In this document: piece after piece, positions 1 through 9,171 of the stretch
How the letters are laid out: every line of letters starts with the position of its first letter
Numbering within the stretch: position 1 is the stretch's first letter
Source of the DNA: Rhizobium sp.
Lineage (GTDB): Bacteria; Pseudomonadota; Alphaproteobacteria; Rhizobiales; Rhizobiaceae
Direction: 5' to 3'
DNA: 64,000 nucleotides
Assembly: GCA_002796995.1 (NCBI GenBank)
Contig: PEKW01000001.1
Span: forward strand, 1-64,000
Translations under genes and position numbers: made by a program
Notes under the pieces: model-generated
What the model saw: the letters and a program-made list of their open reading frames with translations, nothing else
Database searches by the model: none
Told to the model about the DNA's origin: nothing

Positions 1-919
1 CGACGCTTTCGGCACCGGCTACTTCTACATCCCCGGCACCGAAACCTGCCTCAAGATCGGCGGTTACGTTCGTGCACAGGTCAACATGTATGAGCGCACC
101 GACGGTGACTTCGGTTGGGACATGTTCACCCGTGGTCGTCTCGTTGTTGAAGCCAAGAACGATTCCGAACTCGGCACTATCGGTTCGTACATCGCAATGC
201 AGGCTGACGGCGACGCAGATGGCGAAACTGCCGGCGTTTACCTCGATGAAGCCTACATCACGGTCGGCGGCTTCAAGGTCGGTTACCTGTACAACTACTG
301 GGACACCGGCCTGGCTGGTGAAACCGATGACCTCGGTTCGAACCTCCTGAACTCTGTCGGTTACGAGTATACGTCTGATGCCTTCTCGTTCGGCGTATTC
401 GTCGACGAACTGAACAAGACCTATACCTCTTGGGATCCTGCATTTGATTACTACGGCGGTGCTGACAGCATCGGTATCGAAGCCCAGCTTTCCGGCACCT
501 TCGGTGTTGCCACCGCAACCCTGCTCGGCGCTTACGACTTCGCTGCTGAAAACGGCGCTGTTCGTGCTATCGTTGAAGCTGAAGTCGGTCCGGGTACGCT
601 TGGTGTTGCCGGCGTCTGGTCGTCGGGCGCCAACGCCTATTACGACCTGGCTGAATGGACTGTCGCTGCTTCGTACTCTGCAAAGCTGACCGACAAGCTG
701 ACCCTGACCCCGGGTGCCCAGTACTTCTGGAACTACGGTCATGCTGACGTTGACGGCGACTTCATCGGCAGCAACGATGCTTGGGCCGCTGGCCTGACGC
801 TCGACTACGCTCTGGCTGAAGGTCTCGCTCTGAAGGCTAACGTCGAGTACCTCGACGAAGGCGATCTGGCCGATGACGGCGAGTGGAGCGGTTTCGTCCG
901 CCTGCAGCGTTCGTTCTAA
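1..919 (+). CDS. Omp2b-type porin, 5' truncated by window edge
   Basis: This is the C-terminal part of an alphaproteobacterial trimeric porin (Porin_2/Omp2b family), an outer-membrane beta-barrel that lets small hydrophilic solutes diffuse in. The open frame runs in from base 2 and reads GTGYFYIPGTETCLKIGGY, the family's conserved first strands after the signal peptide, so the signal peptide and start codon lie outside the window. About 305 residues are visible. They alternate aromatic and polar residues as in beta strands and end in LQRSF, with the terminal Phe expected for BAM-dependent insertion. A strong terminator follows 22 bases after the stop. Family assignment is firm; pore selectivity cannot be read from the sequence. 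Confidence 0.93.
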   Translation, partial: DAFGTGYFYIPGTETCLKIGGYVRAQVNMYERTDGDFGWDMFTRGRLVVEAKNDSELGTIGSYIAMQADGDADGETAGVYLDEAYITVGGFKVGYLYNYWDTGLAGETDDLGSNLLNSVGYEYTSDAFSFGVFVDELNKTYTSWDPAFDYYGGADSIGIEAQLSGTFGVATATLLGAYDFAAENGAVRAIVEAEVGPGTLGVAGVWSSGANAYYDLAEWTVAASYSAKLTDKLTLTPGAQYFWNYGHADVDGDFIGSNDAWAAGLTLDYALAEGLALKANVEYLDEGDLADDGEWSGFVRLQRSF

Positions 920-940
920 TAAGATCTCCGGATCTAGGAA

Positions 941-966
941 AGCCCGATCGAAAGATCGGGCTTTTT
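941..966 (+). terminator. Rho-independent terminator of the porin gene
   Basis: A perfect 9-bp stem (AGCCCGATC / GATCGGGCT) closes a GAAA tetraloop and is followed by a run of T. It begins 22 bases after the porin stop codon. This is one of the clearest intrinsic terminators in the window and suits a highly expressed monocistronic porin. Confidence 0.92.
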
Positions 967-1066
967 CCGTTTTTGCGCCTTTCAAGCATAGCCACCCGAC
1001 AACAGCCGCGGATCCGCTGTCGCCCAGCATGCAGAAATGCGTGCCGAGAATGGACGGTCGAAGCGT

Positions 1067-1930
1067 CTAGATGGACGGAGTGGCGAGAAGACCTTGTATG
1101 CGCTCGGCGATGCCGTCGAGGTGCAGGATGGGGGCGTGACCCTGTCCCGTGGCCGTGAACGGCACCATGCCGGGATGCCGCGCGGCCATCTCGGCCAGCG
1201 TTTCCGCAGACAGCAGGCGGGACATGCCGCCGCGGATGGTCATCAGCGGCTTGCCGGCAAAGGCTTCGAAATTCTTCCACAGATCCGGAAGCGGTTGCTC
1301 GAGATCCGCAGCGCGGAACTGCTCGGCGATCGCCGGATCGAAATCCGCAACGATCCGCCCGTCGATCTCCCGGTATATGGCGTCCGCCATGTCGCGCCAG
1401 TCTGCCGGCGCAAGAGCCGGAAAGGCAGGGCCATGCACCTGCTCGAGAAGCGCTGCGGCTTCGTCGAAATCCTTCGGTTGCCGCCCGCGGCCGAGATAGG
1501 CCTGGATCTGTTTCAGCCCTTCGACCTCGATGACCGGACCGATGTCGTTGAGCACCACGGCAGCAAGGCGCTCGGGGTGCGTGACTGCCAGCAGGTGCAG
1601 GATCAGGCCGCCGCGCGAGGTGCCGATGAAGGCGGCGCGCTCGATCTGAAGCGCATCGAGGACCGTGATGACGTCAAGCGCCTCGATCGGAAGCGTATAA
1701 CGGCTCTTGTCTGGATCGCGATCCGACAGGCCCCGGCCGCGCGAATCGATGGTGACCACCTTCGATGGGTTGGCGGACTGGGACAGAATCGACGCAAGTT
1801 GGTGAAAATCGCGCGAATTGCGTGTCAGCCCGGGCAGGCAGACCACCGGCCGGCCGGGCAGGTGTTCGCCGTAGATCCGGACGTGAAGCGAGAGGCCGTC
1901 CACGCTTTTAGTGTACAGGCCAGTGCTCAC
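1067..1930 (-). CDS. Alpha/beta hydrolase
   Basis: Predicted cytoplasmic alpha/beta-fold hydrolase of 287 residues. The nucleophile elbow is G-T-S-R-G with Ser near residue 105. The segment LPGLTRNSRDF before it supplies the oxyanion loop, and a C-terminal GQGH supplies the catalytic His. The usual acid residue should lie between them. The start is taken as GTG at 1930 because GGAGG sits 5 bases upstream; a GTG 12 bases further out at 1942 is possible. The gene converges on the porin and stands alone. The substrate is unknown: the fold covers esterases, lactonases and C-C hydrolases. Confidence 0.85.
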   Translation of the reverse strand: MSTGLYTKSVDGLSLHVRIYGEHLPGRPVVCLPGLTRNSRDFHQLASILSQSANPSKVVTIDSRGRGLSDRDPDKSRYTLPIEALDVITVLDALQIERAAFIGTSRGGLILHLLAVTHPERLAAVVLNDIGPVIEVEGLKQIQAYLGRGRQPKDFDEAAALLEQVHGPAFPALAPADWRDMADAIYREIDGRIVADFDPAIAEQFRAADLEQPLPDLWKNFEAFAGKPLMTIRGGMSRLLSAETLAEMAARHPGMVPFTATGQGHAPILHLDGIAERIQGLLATPSI

Positions 1931-1975
1931 ATTCACCTCCACTGTGCAGGAAGATATTTCACGATGTCGATAAAA

Positions 1976-2341
1976 TCATTCCGGGAAGGAGCGGCTCGCC
2001 GTTGCGGTCGCCAGTGTCTTCTTGTTGGCGTCCAGCGCTTTTACGGTGAAGCGATACTTGTGCTTGCCGGATGGCGGGCAAGGGCCCTTGTAGCGGAAAG
2101 CTCCATAAGGAACGGATTTGGCGTAGGCAACGGTGCCGCCACCGTGGCGATAGTCCGGGACGTTAATGTCAGTCATCGATATCTGGAGCTTAACAGTCCC
2201 TTCGGGTGCATCTCTTACTGAGATTGGCGGTGATTTCGTATCGCATTTTTTCGTGGGTCCCCATTCGAAGCTCACCGACATCTCAGCCGCAGCATTGATT
2301 GTGCTGGCCAACAGGATCATTAAAACGGCTACACTGCGCAT
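1976..2341 (-). CDS. Short secreted PEBP/YbhB-like protein
   Basis: A 121-residue protein with an N-terminal signal peptide (MRSVAVLMILLAS, cleavage probably after AAA near residue 19). The rest resembles the phosphatidylethanolamine-binding protein family (YbhB/YbcL, Raf-kinase-inhibitor-like). The diagnostic part is YKGPCPPSGKHKYRFTVKAL, which matches the family's GPxPPxGxHxY ligand-site block. It is shorter than the usual 150-180 residues, so this is a reduced version. A GGGGAG ribosome site lies 6 bases before the ATG. It would be periplasmic. The cellular role of bacterial PEBP proteins is largely unknown. Confidence 0.75.
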   Translation of the reverse strand: MRSVAVLMILLASTINAAAEMSVSFEWGPTKKCDTKSPPISVRDAPEGTVKLQISMTDINVPDYRHGGGTVAYAKSVPYGAFRYKGPCPPSGKHKYRFTVKALDANKKTLATATASRSFPE

Positions 2342-2409
2342 ATCGAACTCCCCATCCCTCTGGTCCGATCAAGGTCGAGGTAAAGTCGGCAGTTGTCAAT
2401 CCACCGACC

Positions 2410-4476
2410 TCACCGCCCGTAACGCAGGTCGGCGACGATATCCGCCTTCTGGCCCAACCGGCTCTTGTAGATCTGGTAGTTTTCCGTGACCCGCTGGACA
2501 TAGTTGCGGGTCTCGGGGAAGGGGATGCGCTCGATCCAGTCGACGACCTCGTCGATCGGCTTGCCGCGCGGGTCGCCGTAGCGGGCGATCCATTCGGGAA
2601 CGCGCCTCGGCCCGGCATTATAAGCGATGAAGGTGAGGATATAGGATCCGCCGAAGGCGTCGATCTGTTCGCCGAGATAATGCGCGCCGAGCGTTGCATT
2701 ATAGCCCGCATCGGTCGTCAGCTTCTCCTTCGAGAAGGCGAGTCCGTGGCGAACGGCAACGGCCTTGGCCGTGCCCGGCATGAGCTGCAGCAGGCCGCGC
2801 GCATCGGCGGGAGAAACCGCGGCCGGGTTGAAGGCGCTTTCCTGGCGCGCGATCGCATAGGCCAGAGCCTTGCCCGAGCCGCCGATATTGGCACTGGCCG
2901 GGATCACGCCGATGGGGAAGGCAAGCGCCGGCACGTTGATGCCGCGGGAAAAGGCGATCTTGCCGATCTGCAGCGACAGGTGGTGATCGCCGGACTGTTC
3001 CGCCTTGGCCGTCAGGAGCGCCAGTTCGCCCGGCCGGTCGAGCTGTTCGGCGAGCGCCCGGTACAGGCTCCCCGCCCGCCAGCCATGTCCGGCCGCCTCG
3101 AATCGGGCGATGGCCTGCACGGCCTCGCGTGTGGCAAAGCTCTGGCGATCCTGTTCGCTCGGTGCGGGGTAGGGAATGTCGAGCCCGTTGCGTTTCAGCC
3201 GGGCTGCGGCAAGCTGCCCATAGAAGGTGCTGGCGAAGCGCGACGCCTTGGTGAAATATTCCGGCGCCTTGCCGTCGCCGCTCGCTTCCGCGGCACGCCC
3301 CAGCCAATACCAGGCGCGCGATGCCGACAGAGGCTTGTCGGAGACCTGCAGGATTTTGCGGAAATGGCCGGCCGCCACGTCGGCGTCCTTGAGCCCTCGC
3401 AGCGCGTACCAGCCGGCATGGAATTCGGCATCGGCCACATCGACCGGACTGGTGGCAAAATGGCGGGAGGCGATCTGATAAGCGGCCTTGAACTTGCCCT
3501 GGTCGGCGAGCCCCCGGGCAACGATGCGCTGTTCGTTCCACCATTCGCCTGTATTGACCAGTTTGACCGGATCGTTCGGTGCCTTGGCGATCAGCTTTGC
3601 CGCCTCTTCGTACTTGTCCTGCCGGCGCAGATGCTCGATGCGGGCGAAGAGAAAAGCGGGATCGGACTGCCAGCGCGGATCGACCGCCGAAAGCAGCGAC
3701 GCCGATTTCGACGACTTGGCCAGCACCGCCGACCAGGCCTTGTAGAGCGATTGCGCTTCGCCGAGCGAGGAGAAGCGTTTGGCCTGGGCCGCGCGGCCGC
3801 GATAGAGCAGATAATCCATGCGGGCCTTGTGGTCGCCGGCCGAAAACAGGCCGGAGAACTCGCCCAGGATGCGGTCTTCCATGTCGGTGTCGAGCGCGTT
3901 CTCGCGCCAGAGCTTGCGCAGCACCTTGGCGGCGCGCTCCCTGCCGCCGGTGGCACTCAGCGCGCGGGCGAGGATGATCGCGCCCTCGGCGGTCTCTGGC
4001 GCGGTCTGGCCGAAGGCCGAGATGACGTCGGCGGCGGTGGGGTTCTCGCGGTAGAGCGCCCGCTCGCTATTGGCCCGGAAGGCCGAAAGCCCGGGCCAGC
4101 CCTTGAGCTCGCGCTGGGCGCTGGCGATTTCCGACGACGGAATGTCGCGCATGCCCGAAACCGCGATCGACCAGGTCAGCATGTGGCGGTCGAGACCGTC
4201 CGGCATGCGGTTGCGGATGGCGAGCGCCTCGGCGGCCTTCTTGTTGGACAGCGCGTCGAGGCCTGCCTTGAGCAGGGGGCTTGCAGGGTTGATGCGCGCG
4301 GTGCGCGGAATGGCGCCGGTCACTTCCAGCGTGGGCGGCGGGGCGACGGCGGCCGATGGCATTTGCGGCTTGGGGGAGGGGACAGGCGCGACGTCCGGCG
4401 CTCCGCGCGCCGCGGCGCCCTGCAGCGCCGCGAGGGTCAGGCCGAAAACCGATGCCCGGAGAATGGATGTCCTCAT
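2410..4476 (-). CDS. Soluble lytic murein transglycosylase (Slt70-like)
   Basis: Periplasmic lytic transglycosylase that cleaves the MurNAc-GlcNAc bond of peptidoglycan and forms 1,6-anhydroMurNAc ends. The product is 688 residues from the ATG at 4476, whose first residues (MRTSILRASVFGLTLAALQG) form a signal peptide. The longer frame upstream has no such feature. Residues 60-530 are Ala-rich helical repeats, as in the Slt70 U-shaped superhelix. The C-terminal SLT domain (about 535-650) carries the catalytic Glu near residue 546 in ARQESAF, then GLLQLMPGTA and AYNAGP. It is transcribed divergently from dapA. Function in cell-wall turnover is well supported by the family. Confidence 0.93.
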   Translation of the reverse strand: MRTSILRASVFGLTLAALQGAAARGAPDVAPVPSPKPQMPSAAVAPPPTLEVTGAIPRTARINPASPLLKAGLDALSNKKAAEALAIRNRMPDGLDRHMLTWSIAVSGMRDIPSSEIASAQRELKGWPGLSAFRANSERALYRENPTAADVISAFGQTAPETAEGAIILARALSATGGRERAAKVLRKLWRENALDTDMEDRILGEFSGLFSAGDHKARMDYLLYRGRAAQAKRFSSLGEAQSLYKAWSAVLAKSSKSASLLSAVDPRWQSDPAFLFARIEHLRRQDKYEEAAKLIAKAPNDPVKLVNTGEWWNEQRIVARGLADQGKFKAAYQIASRHFATSPVDVADAEFHAGWYALRGLKDADVAAGHFRKILQVSDKPLSASRAWYWLGRAAEASGDGKAPEYFTKASRFASTFYGQLAAARLKRNGLDIPYPAPSEQDRQSFATREAVQAIARFEAAGHGWRAGSLYRALAEQLDRPGELALLTAKAEQSGDHHLSLQIGKIAFSRGINVPALAFPIGVIPASANIGGSGKALAYAIARQESAFNPAAVSPADARGLLQLMPGTAKAVAVRHGLAFSKEKLTTDAGYNATLGAHYLGEQIDAFGGSYILTFIAYNAGPRRVPEWIARYGDPRGKPIDEVVDWIERIPFPETRNYVQRVTENYQIYKSRLGQKADIVADLRYGR

Positions 4477-4605
4477 CACGATTGCCCGCCGAAAATGCGT
4501 ATACCCTCCATTAGCCATTCGCGAGATTAACGAAACCTTACCGGGAAAGCAAAAATGCGCGCCGCAAAGGCGCGGGAAACAGACATAAAAGCCCGGATAC
4601 TCGGC

Positions 4606-4634
4606 TTGTCGCGCCCCTGTCGGCAAAGTAATGT
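4606..4634 (+). promoter_or_regulatory. Candidate sigma-70 promoter of dapA
   Basis: TTGTCG (4606-4611) and TAATGT (4629-4634) are separated by exactly 17 bases and lie 64 bases before the dapA start. Each hexamer departs from consensus at some positions, so this is a position-and-spacing inference. The region lies between divergent slt and dapA. Confidence 0.35.
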
Positions 4635-4697
4635 GCGCGCGTTGTAGCCAAGGAATACGGCCGAAGCATGGATGCCGGCCCTGAGGAGTTTTGTTGC

Positions 4698-5582
4698 ATG
4701 TTCCAGGGATCCATTCCCGCCCTCGTCACGCCCTTCACCGAAACCGGTGCAGTCGACGAGAAAGCCTTTGCCGCCCATGTGGAGTGGCAGATCGCCGAGG
4801 GTTCGAGCGGCCTGGTGCCGGTCGGCACCACCGGTGAATCACCGACGCTCTCCCATGCCGAGCACAAACGCGTGGTCGAGCTGTGCGTCGAGGTGGCGAA
4901 CAAACGCGTTCCCGTGATCGCCGGCGCTGGATCCAACAACACCAAGGAAGCGATCGAGCTTGCCCAGCATGCCGAAAAGGTCGGCGCCGCTGCGCTGCTC
5001 GTCGTCACGCCCTATTATAACAAGCCGACGCAGAAGGGCCTTGTCGCCCATTTCGCGGCGATCGCCGAAGCCGTGTCCCTGCCGATCTTCATCTACAATA
5101 TCCCCGGCCGTTCCGTCGTCGACATGAGCCCCGAGACCATGGGTCTGCTCGCCAAGGCGCACAAGAACATCGTCGGCGTCAAGGATGCTACCGGCAAGCT
5201 CGAACGCGTCTCGGATCAGCGCATCACCTGCGGCAACGACTTCATCCAGCTTTCGGGCGAGGATGCGACCGCTCTCGGCTTCAACGCCCATGGCGGCGTC
5301 GGCTGCATTTCGGTGACGGCCAATGTCGCGCCGAAGCTCTGTGCCGAGTTCCAGGCGGCGACGCTGGCCGGTGACTACAAGAAGGCGCTCAGCTATCAGG
5401 ACCGCCTGATGCCGCTGCACAAGGCGATCTTCATGGAACCGGGCCTGTGCGGCGCGAAATATGCGCTGAACCGTCTCGGCCGCATGAGCCGCACGGTGCG
5501 CCTGCCGCTCCTGCCGACGCTCGAGGCCTCGACCGAGGCGGCGATCGACGCGGCGCTGAAGCACGCCGGTCTTCTGGCCTGA
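4698..5582 (+). CDS. dapA: 4-hydroxy-tetrahydrodipicolinate synthase
   Basis: DapA condenses pyruvate with L-aspartate-semialdehyde, the committed step to diaminopimelate and lysine. The 294-residue protein is of normal family length. The Schiff-base lysine is Lys162 in GVKDATG. Tyr107 and Tyr133, and the GTTGES loop (43-48), complete the usual proton relay and binding site. The ATG at 4698 is chosen over an upstream in-frame ATG because GAGGAG precedes it by about 10 bases and the protein then starts with [13 protein letters not shown], typical of the family. smpB follows after an intrinsic terminator, an arrangement common in rhizobia. Confidence 0.97.
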   Translation: MFQGSIPALVTPFTETGAVDEKAFAAHVEWQIAEGSSGLVPVGTTGESPTLSHAEHKRVVELCVEVANKRVPVIAGAGSNNTKEAIELAQHAEKVGAAALLVVTPYYNKPTQKGLVAHFAAIAEAVSLPIFIYNIPGRSVVDMSPETMGLLAKAHKNIVGVKDATGKLERVSDQRITCGNDFIQLSGEDATALGFNAHGGVGCISVTANVAPKLCAEFQAATLAGDYKKALSYQDRLMPLHKAIFMEPGLCGAKYALNRLGRMSRTVRLPLLPTLEASTEAAIDAALKHAGLLA

Positions 5583-5604
5583 TCGGCCGCAGCCAGATCG
5601 ATGA

Positions 5605-5637
5605 GGCCGGGCGGTTTCTGCCCGGCTTCTTTTTTTG
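5605..5637 (+). terminator. Intrinsic terminator after dapA
   Basis: GCCGGGC / GCCCGGC stem (5606-5612 and 5620-5626) with a 7-base loop, followed by TTCTTTTTTT. It lies 24 bases after the dapA stop, so smpB probably has its own promoter or depends on partial read-through. Confidence 0.88.
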
Positions 5638-5731
5638 TGGCGACCGCTATATTACATATCGACGACAAGAGCCGGACGGATGCCCGCCGCCCGGCCAACA
5701 ACAAGCATTCCGGGCGGATCGGATCATCACC

Positions 5732-6211
5732 ATGGCACCCAGAGGCAGCCAGCGCAACGTCAACAAGATTGTCGCGGAAAACCGCAAGGCCCGCTTCAAC
5801 TATGAGATCATCGACACCTACGAGGCCGGTCTTGCCCTGACCGGCACCGAGGTCAAGGCGTTGCGCGAAGGCAAGGCGAACATCGCCGAATCCTATGCCT
5901 CGGACGAGGGTAACGAGATCTGGCTGATCAATTCCCATCTGCCGGAATATCTGCAGGCCAACCGCTTCAATCACGAACCGCGCCGCCGCCGCAAGCTCCT
6001 GCTCAACAAGCGCGAGATCAACCGTCTGCGCCAGGCGATCAATCGCGAAGGCATGACGCTGGTCCCGCTCAAGATCTATTTCAACGAGAAGGGCCGCGCC
6101 AAGCTGGAACTGGCGCTCGCCAAGGGCAAGAAGCTGCACGACAAGCGCGAGACGGAGAAGGAACGCGACTGGAACCGGCAGAAGTCCCGACTGCTCAAGA
6201 CGGGCCGCTGA
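5732..6211 (+). CDS. smpB: SsrA-binding protein SmpB
   Basis: SmpB binds tmRNA and delivers it to stalled ribosomes for trans-translation. The 159-residue product has the family features: [18 protein letters not shown] near the N terminus, the [14 protein letters not shown] segment that contacts the tmRNA tRNA-like domain, and the basic C-terminal tail ending [19 protein letters not shown] that enters the mRNA channel. The ATG at 5732 gives the normal length; the open frame extending upstream overlaps dapA and is not used. The next gene starts one base after its stop. Confidence 0.97.
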   Translation: MAPRGSQRNVNKIVAENRKARFNYEIIDTYEAGLALTGTEVKALREGKANIAESYASDEGNEIWLINSHLPEYLQANRFNHEPRRRRKLLLNKREINRLRQAINREGMTLVPLKIYFNEKGRAKLELALAKGKKLHDKRETEKERDWNRQKSRLLKTGR

Positions 6212-6212
6212 C

Positions 6213-6629
6213 ATGGCGGACCTTTTGAAGGTCAGCGTCGGCCCGTTCGTATTCACCGCGCGGTTCGAGATCGAGAAGGCGCCGGAGACCTGCCGGATTT
6301 TCAGGAGCTTCCTGCCGTTCCGCAACCAGACGATCCATTCGCGCTGGAGCGGGGAGGCGGTCTGGGTGCCGCTCGGCGATTTCCAGTTCGGTGCCGGGTT
6401 CGAAAACCACACCTGCCACCCGTCGCGCGGCGACATCCTGCTTTATCCGGGCGGCTACAGCGAAACCGAACTTCTGTTTGCCTATGGCAGCTCGCATTTC
6501 GCCAGCAAGATGGGCGCGCTGGCTGGAAACCACTTCCTGACGATCGTCGACGGGCGGGAAGATCTCGAGGCCATGGGCAGGATGGTGCTCTGGCAGGGCG
6601 CCCAGCCGATCCATTTCGAAGCCGTCTGA
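6213..6629 (+). CDS. DUF3830 family protein (cyclophilin-like fold)
   Basis: A 138-residue cytoplasmic protein resembling the DUF3830 family. The family adopts a cyclophilin-like beta-barrel but lacks known isomerase function. Recognisable blocks are ETCRIFRSFLPF, HSRWSGEAVWVPLG and RGDILLYPGGYSETE. The ATG follows the smpB stop by one base, so the two are probably co-transcribed and translationally coupled. There is no signal peptide or membrane segment. Its link to SmpB is positional only, and a function cannot be assigned. Confidence 0.8.
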   Translation: MADLLKVSVGPFVFTARFEIEKAPETCRIFRSFLPFRNQTIHSRWSGEAVWVPLGDFQFGAGFENHTCHPSRGDILLYPGGYSETELLFAYGSSHFASKMGALAGNHFLTIVDGREDLEAMGRMVLWQGAQPIHFEAV

Positions 6630-6664
6630 CGAACCGCGCACCGTTGGCGCGGCCGTCCGTTTCG

Positions 6665-6691
6665 TCGCCCGCAGCGTTCTGCCGCGGGCGA
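6665..6691. other. Stem-loop between convergent genes
   Basis: TCGCCCGC (6665-6672) pairs with GCGGGCGA (6684-6691) across an 11-base loop, in the 76-base gap between the convergent DUF3830 and chemoreceptor genes. Neither side has a proper T-run, so intrinsic termination is only a possibility. Confidence 0.35.
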
Positions 6692-6705
6692 TTGTCGCCT
6701 ACCGG

Positions 6706-8220
6706 TCAGGCTGCGTAGCGCTGGCGGTAGTCCTGCGACTGGCGCGGCATGGCGATTTCCTTCGACACGGTGAAGCGCGAGACGAGGGTCGTCAGGTGAT
6801 GCGACACCTCCAGCAGCGCATGGGTCGAGGCATTGGTTTCCTCCACCATGGCGGCATTCTGCTGGGTCATCTGGTCCATGCTGTTGATCGCCGCATTGAT
6901 CTCGCTGATGCCGGCCGACTGCTCCTGGGACGAGGTGGTGATCGCGGCGATATGGCCGTTGATCGCATGCACCTGCTCGCCGATCGTGCTTAGCGCCTCG
7001 CCGGTCTTGTGAACCAGCGATACGCCGCGCGCGACATCCTGCGAGGCGCGGTCGATCAACGTCTTGATCTCCTTGGCGGCCGCGGCCGAGCGCTGGGCAA
7101 GCTCGCGGACTTCCTGGGCGACGACGGCAAAGCCGCGTCCGCTTTCGCCGGCCCGCGCCGCCTCGACGCCGGCATTGAGCGCCAACAGATTGGTCTGGAA
7201 GGAGATCTCGTCGATCACGCTGATGATGTGGGTGATCTTCTTCGACGATGCCTCGATGTCGCCCATGGCTTCGACGGCCTGATCGACGACCTTGCCGGAG
7301 CGGACCGCCTCGTCGGCGGAGGCGACGACAGCCTCGCGCGCTTCCTGGGTGCGCAGTGCCGTCTGCTTGGCGACCGTGGTGATCTGTTCGAGCGCTGCGG
7401 CCGTTTCCTCGAGGGCGGCGGCCTGTTGTTCCGTGCGCTTGGCCATCTCGTCTGTGGCCGAGGTAAGTTCGCGGGTGTTGGACGCCGTGCGCGAGGCCTC
7501 GGCATAGATGTCCGAAAAGGCTGCGGCGAGCGCGTTGACCGCCGAATTGAAATTATTGCGCAGATTGTCGAACTTCGGTGCCAGGTCCTTGTCGATCGTC
7601 GCGGTCAGATCGCCGGTGCAAAGCTTGCCGAGCGCGACGTCGAGAGCCGCGAGCGCCACTTCCTGCTCCTGCTCCAGGCGGTGACGTTCTTCCTCCGCGC
7701 GCGACCGCTCCTCGGCCAGCGCATCCAGATACACGGAGATCGAATAGTCCATGTCCAGCATGGCGGCCTTCATGATGGTGGTCAGGTTCTGCGCCAGGCG
7801 CTTGGCCTTGCGACCCTGCATGAAGCCGCGCATCTCGTCGGCAATCACCCCCTCCATGATCCCTTCGAGCACCAGCGCGTAGCCACCGATATACCAGCGC
7901 GGCTCCAGACCGAGGCGCGCGTGGGTGCGGCCGATGGTCGAGACGGCTTCCACATAATGATTGTCCAGCTTGCCGGAGCTGATCAGCGTCCAGTGGGCTT
8001 CCTGCTTCTGCTTGGCATGGGCGATATGGGCATCGCTGGCGAAGAAGCGGGCCGTTTCGGGGTGCGACTTGGCGCGGGCATAGAAATCGTCGAGCGCCGG
8101 GCCGATGGCCGTCTTGATCAGAGGTTGGAGGCTGCCGAGGCGCGCACGCTCTTCTGCGCCTAGACCGAGGAAATGAAGGCGATCGTTGAGCTGGGAAACG
8201 GAGCGTTGAAGACCGGGCAT
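6706..8220 (-). CDS. Globin-coupled methyl-accepting chemotaxis protein (HemAT-like)
   Basis: Soluble oxygen-sensing chemoreceptor of 504 residues. Residues 10-160 are a protoglobin sensor: the block STIGRTHARLGLEPRWYIGGY contains the proximal haem ligand His100 and matches HemAT-type sensors. A HAMP-like segment (about 190-240) and a signalling domain follow, with the hairpin tip near IDEISFQTNLLALNAGVEAA, which contacts CheW and CheA. No transmembrane segment is present, so the receptor is cytoplasmic. It ends without a CheR/CheB tether motif. No che genes lie nearby; signalling must run through a chemotaxis cluster elsewhere. Confidence 0.95.
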   Translation of the reverse strand: MPGLQRSVSQLNDRLHFLGLGAEERARLGSLQPLIKTAIGPALDDFYARAKSHPETARFFASDAHIAHAKQKQEAHWTLISSGKLDNHYVEAVSTIGRTHARLGLEPRWYIGGYALVLEGIMEGVIADEMRGFMQGRKAKRLAQNLTTIMKAAMLDMDYSISVYLDALAEERSRAEEERHRLEQEQEVALAALDVALGKLCTGDLTATIDKDLAPKFDNLRNNFNSAVNALAAAFSDIYAEASRTASNTRELTSATDEMAKRTEQQAAALEETAAALEQITTVAKQTALRTQEAREAVVASADEAVRSGKVVDQAVEAMGDIEASSKKITHIISVIDEISFQTNLLALNAGVEAARAGESGRGFAVVAQEVRELAQRSAAAAKEIKTLIDRASQDVARGVSLVHKTGEALSTIGEQVHAINGHIAAITTSSQEQSAGISEINAAINSMDQMTQQNAAMVEETNASTHALLEVSHHLTTLVSRFTVSKEIAMPRQSQDYRQRYAA

Positions 8221-8589
8221 TGCTATAACCTATAAAAATGTGGGGGCAGAATTGTTGTGCAGATAGGCCGCCCCCGAACGACTGTAAACCGCCGTCGAGG
8301 TCATCGTCGCGGACGCGATTAATGAACAATGAAGTATTAGACGTAAATTGATGAAGAGAATGATAATAATCAAATCTACAGCGATTTGACGTTTTGCCGG
8401 TCGTGGTCTTCAGCCATGCGACCGGGACCCGGCCCCGAGAGCTGCCGCGCCTATGCTTCGGAGAAGTACAAGCATTTTCAATTGGCTGAGGGAATTTTCA
8501 CCAAGGTTTCCCGGCCGGCATTCAGCCCCGATCTGGTGCGGGACCTACTAGATTTTGGGTATCGGACGCCGTTTCGGGCCCTTTTCCGA
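8221..8589. other. Intergenic region, no gene recognised
   Basis: This 369-base gap separates the chemoreceptor start from the end of the NYN-domain gene, both on the minus strand. The half next to the chemoreceptor is AT-rich and should hold its promoter. The other half is GC-rich. A plus-strand open stretch enters from about 8386, but it continues straight through the NYN gene in antisense and shows no family signature or good ribosome site. No terminator hairpin was found. Confidence 0.5.
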
Positions 8590-9171
8590 TCACTCGCCCA
8601 TATCGTTGGCGGGGGCGGGTTCGACCTGGCGCACGGGGCGCTCGCTCGGATCGCGGCCGATTTCCGCCTTGAGCGAAATGAGATCGATGAAGTGGTCCGA
8701 CTGCCGGCGCAGGTCGTCGGCGATCATCGGCGGCTGCGTCGCCATGGTCGACACCACGGACACCTTGCGGCCCTTGCGCTGCAGCGCCTCGACCAGGGTT
8801 GTGAAGTCGCCGTCGCCGGAGAAGATCACCAGATGGTCGACCGTCTCGGACTGTTCCATGGCATCGATGGCGAGCTCGATGTCCATATTGCCCTTGACCT
8901 TGCGGCGGCCCATCGAGTCGATGAACTCCTTGGCCGGCTTGGTGACGACCTTGTAGCCGTTATAGTCCAGCCAGTCGATCAGCGGGCGGATGGAGGAATA
9001 TTCCTGATCCTCGATCAACGCGGTGTAATAATAGGCGCGCAGAAGATAGCCGCGCTTCTGGAATGCCTTCAGCAATTTCCGATAGTCAATGTCGAAGCCG
9101 AGGCTCTTCGAGGCTGCGTAGAGGTTCGCGCCGTCGATGAAGAGTGCTATTTTTTCCCGGGGATCAAACAT
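8590..9171 (-). CDS. NYN-domain protein, LabA/DUF88 family
   Basis: A 193-residue protein with a PIN-like NYN nuclease fold. The acidic residues expected for metal binding are present: Asp13 in LFIDGANLYAA, Asp97 in GNMDIELAIDAM, and Asp120/Asp122 in FSGDGDFTTLV. The start is the ATG at 9171, preceded by AAGGA about 10 bases upstream; the frame upstream of it is AT-rich and lacks family similarity. LabA-type proteins are thought to act on RNA or in regulation, but the target is unknown. It is divergent from rpoZ, a neighbourhood common in rhizobia. Confidence 0.9.
   Translation of the reverse strand: MFDPREKIALFIDGANLYAASKSLGFDIDYRKLLKAFQKRGYLLRAYYYTALIEDQEYSSIRPLIDWLDYNGYKVVTKPAKEFIDSMGRRKVKGNMDIELAIDAMEQSETVDHLVIFSGDGDFTTLVEALQRKGRKVSVVSTMATQPPMIADDLRRQSDHFIDLISLKAEIGRDPSERPVRQVEPAPANDMGE

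Noticed and set aside
2299..4530. A 743-codon open frame on the plus strand
   Set aside because: It is antisense to the lytic transglycosylase, whose domains and catalytic Glu are clear. The long frame is a product of high GC at third codon positions.
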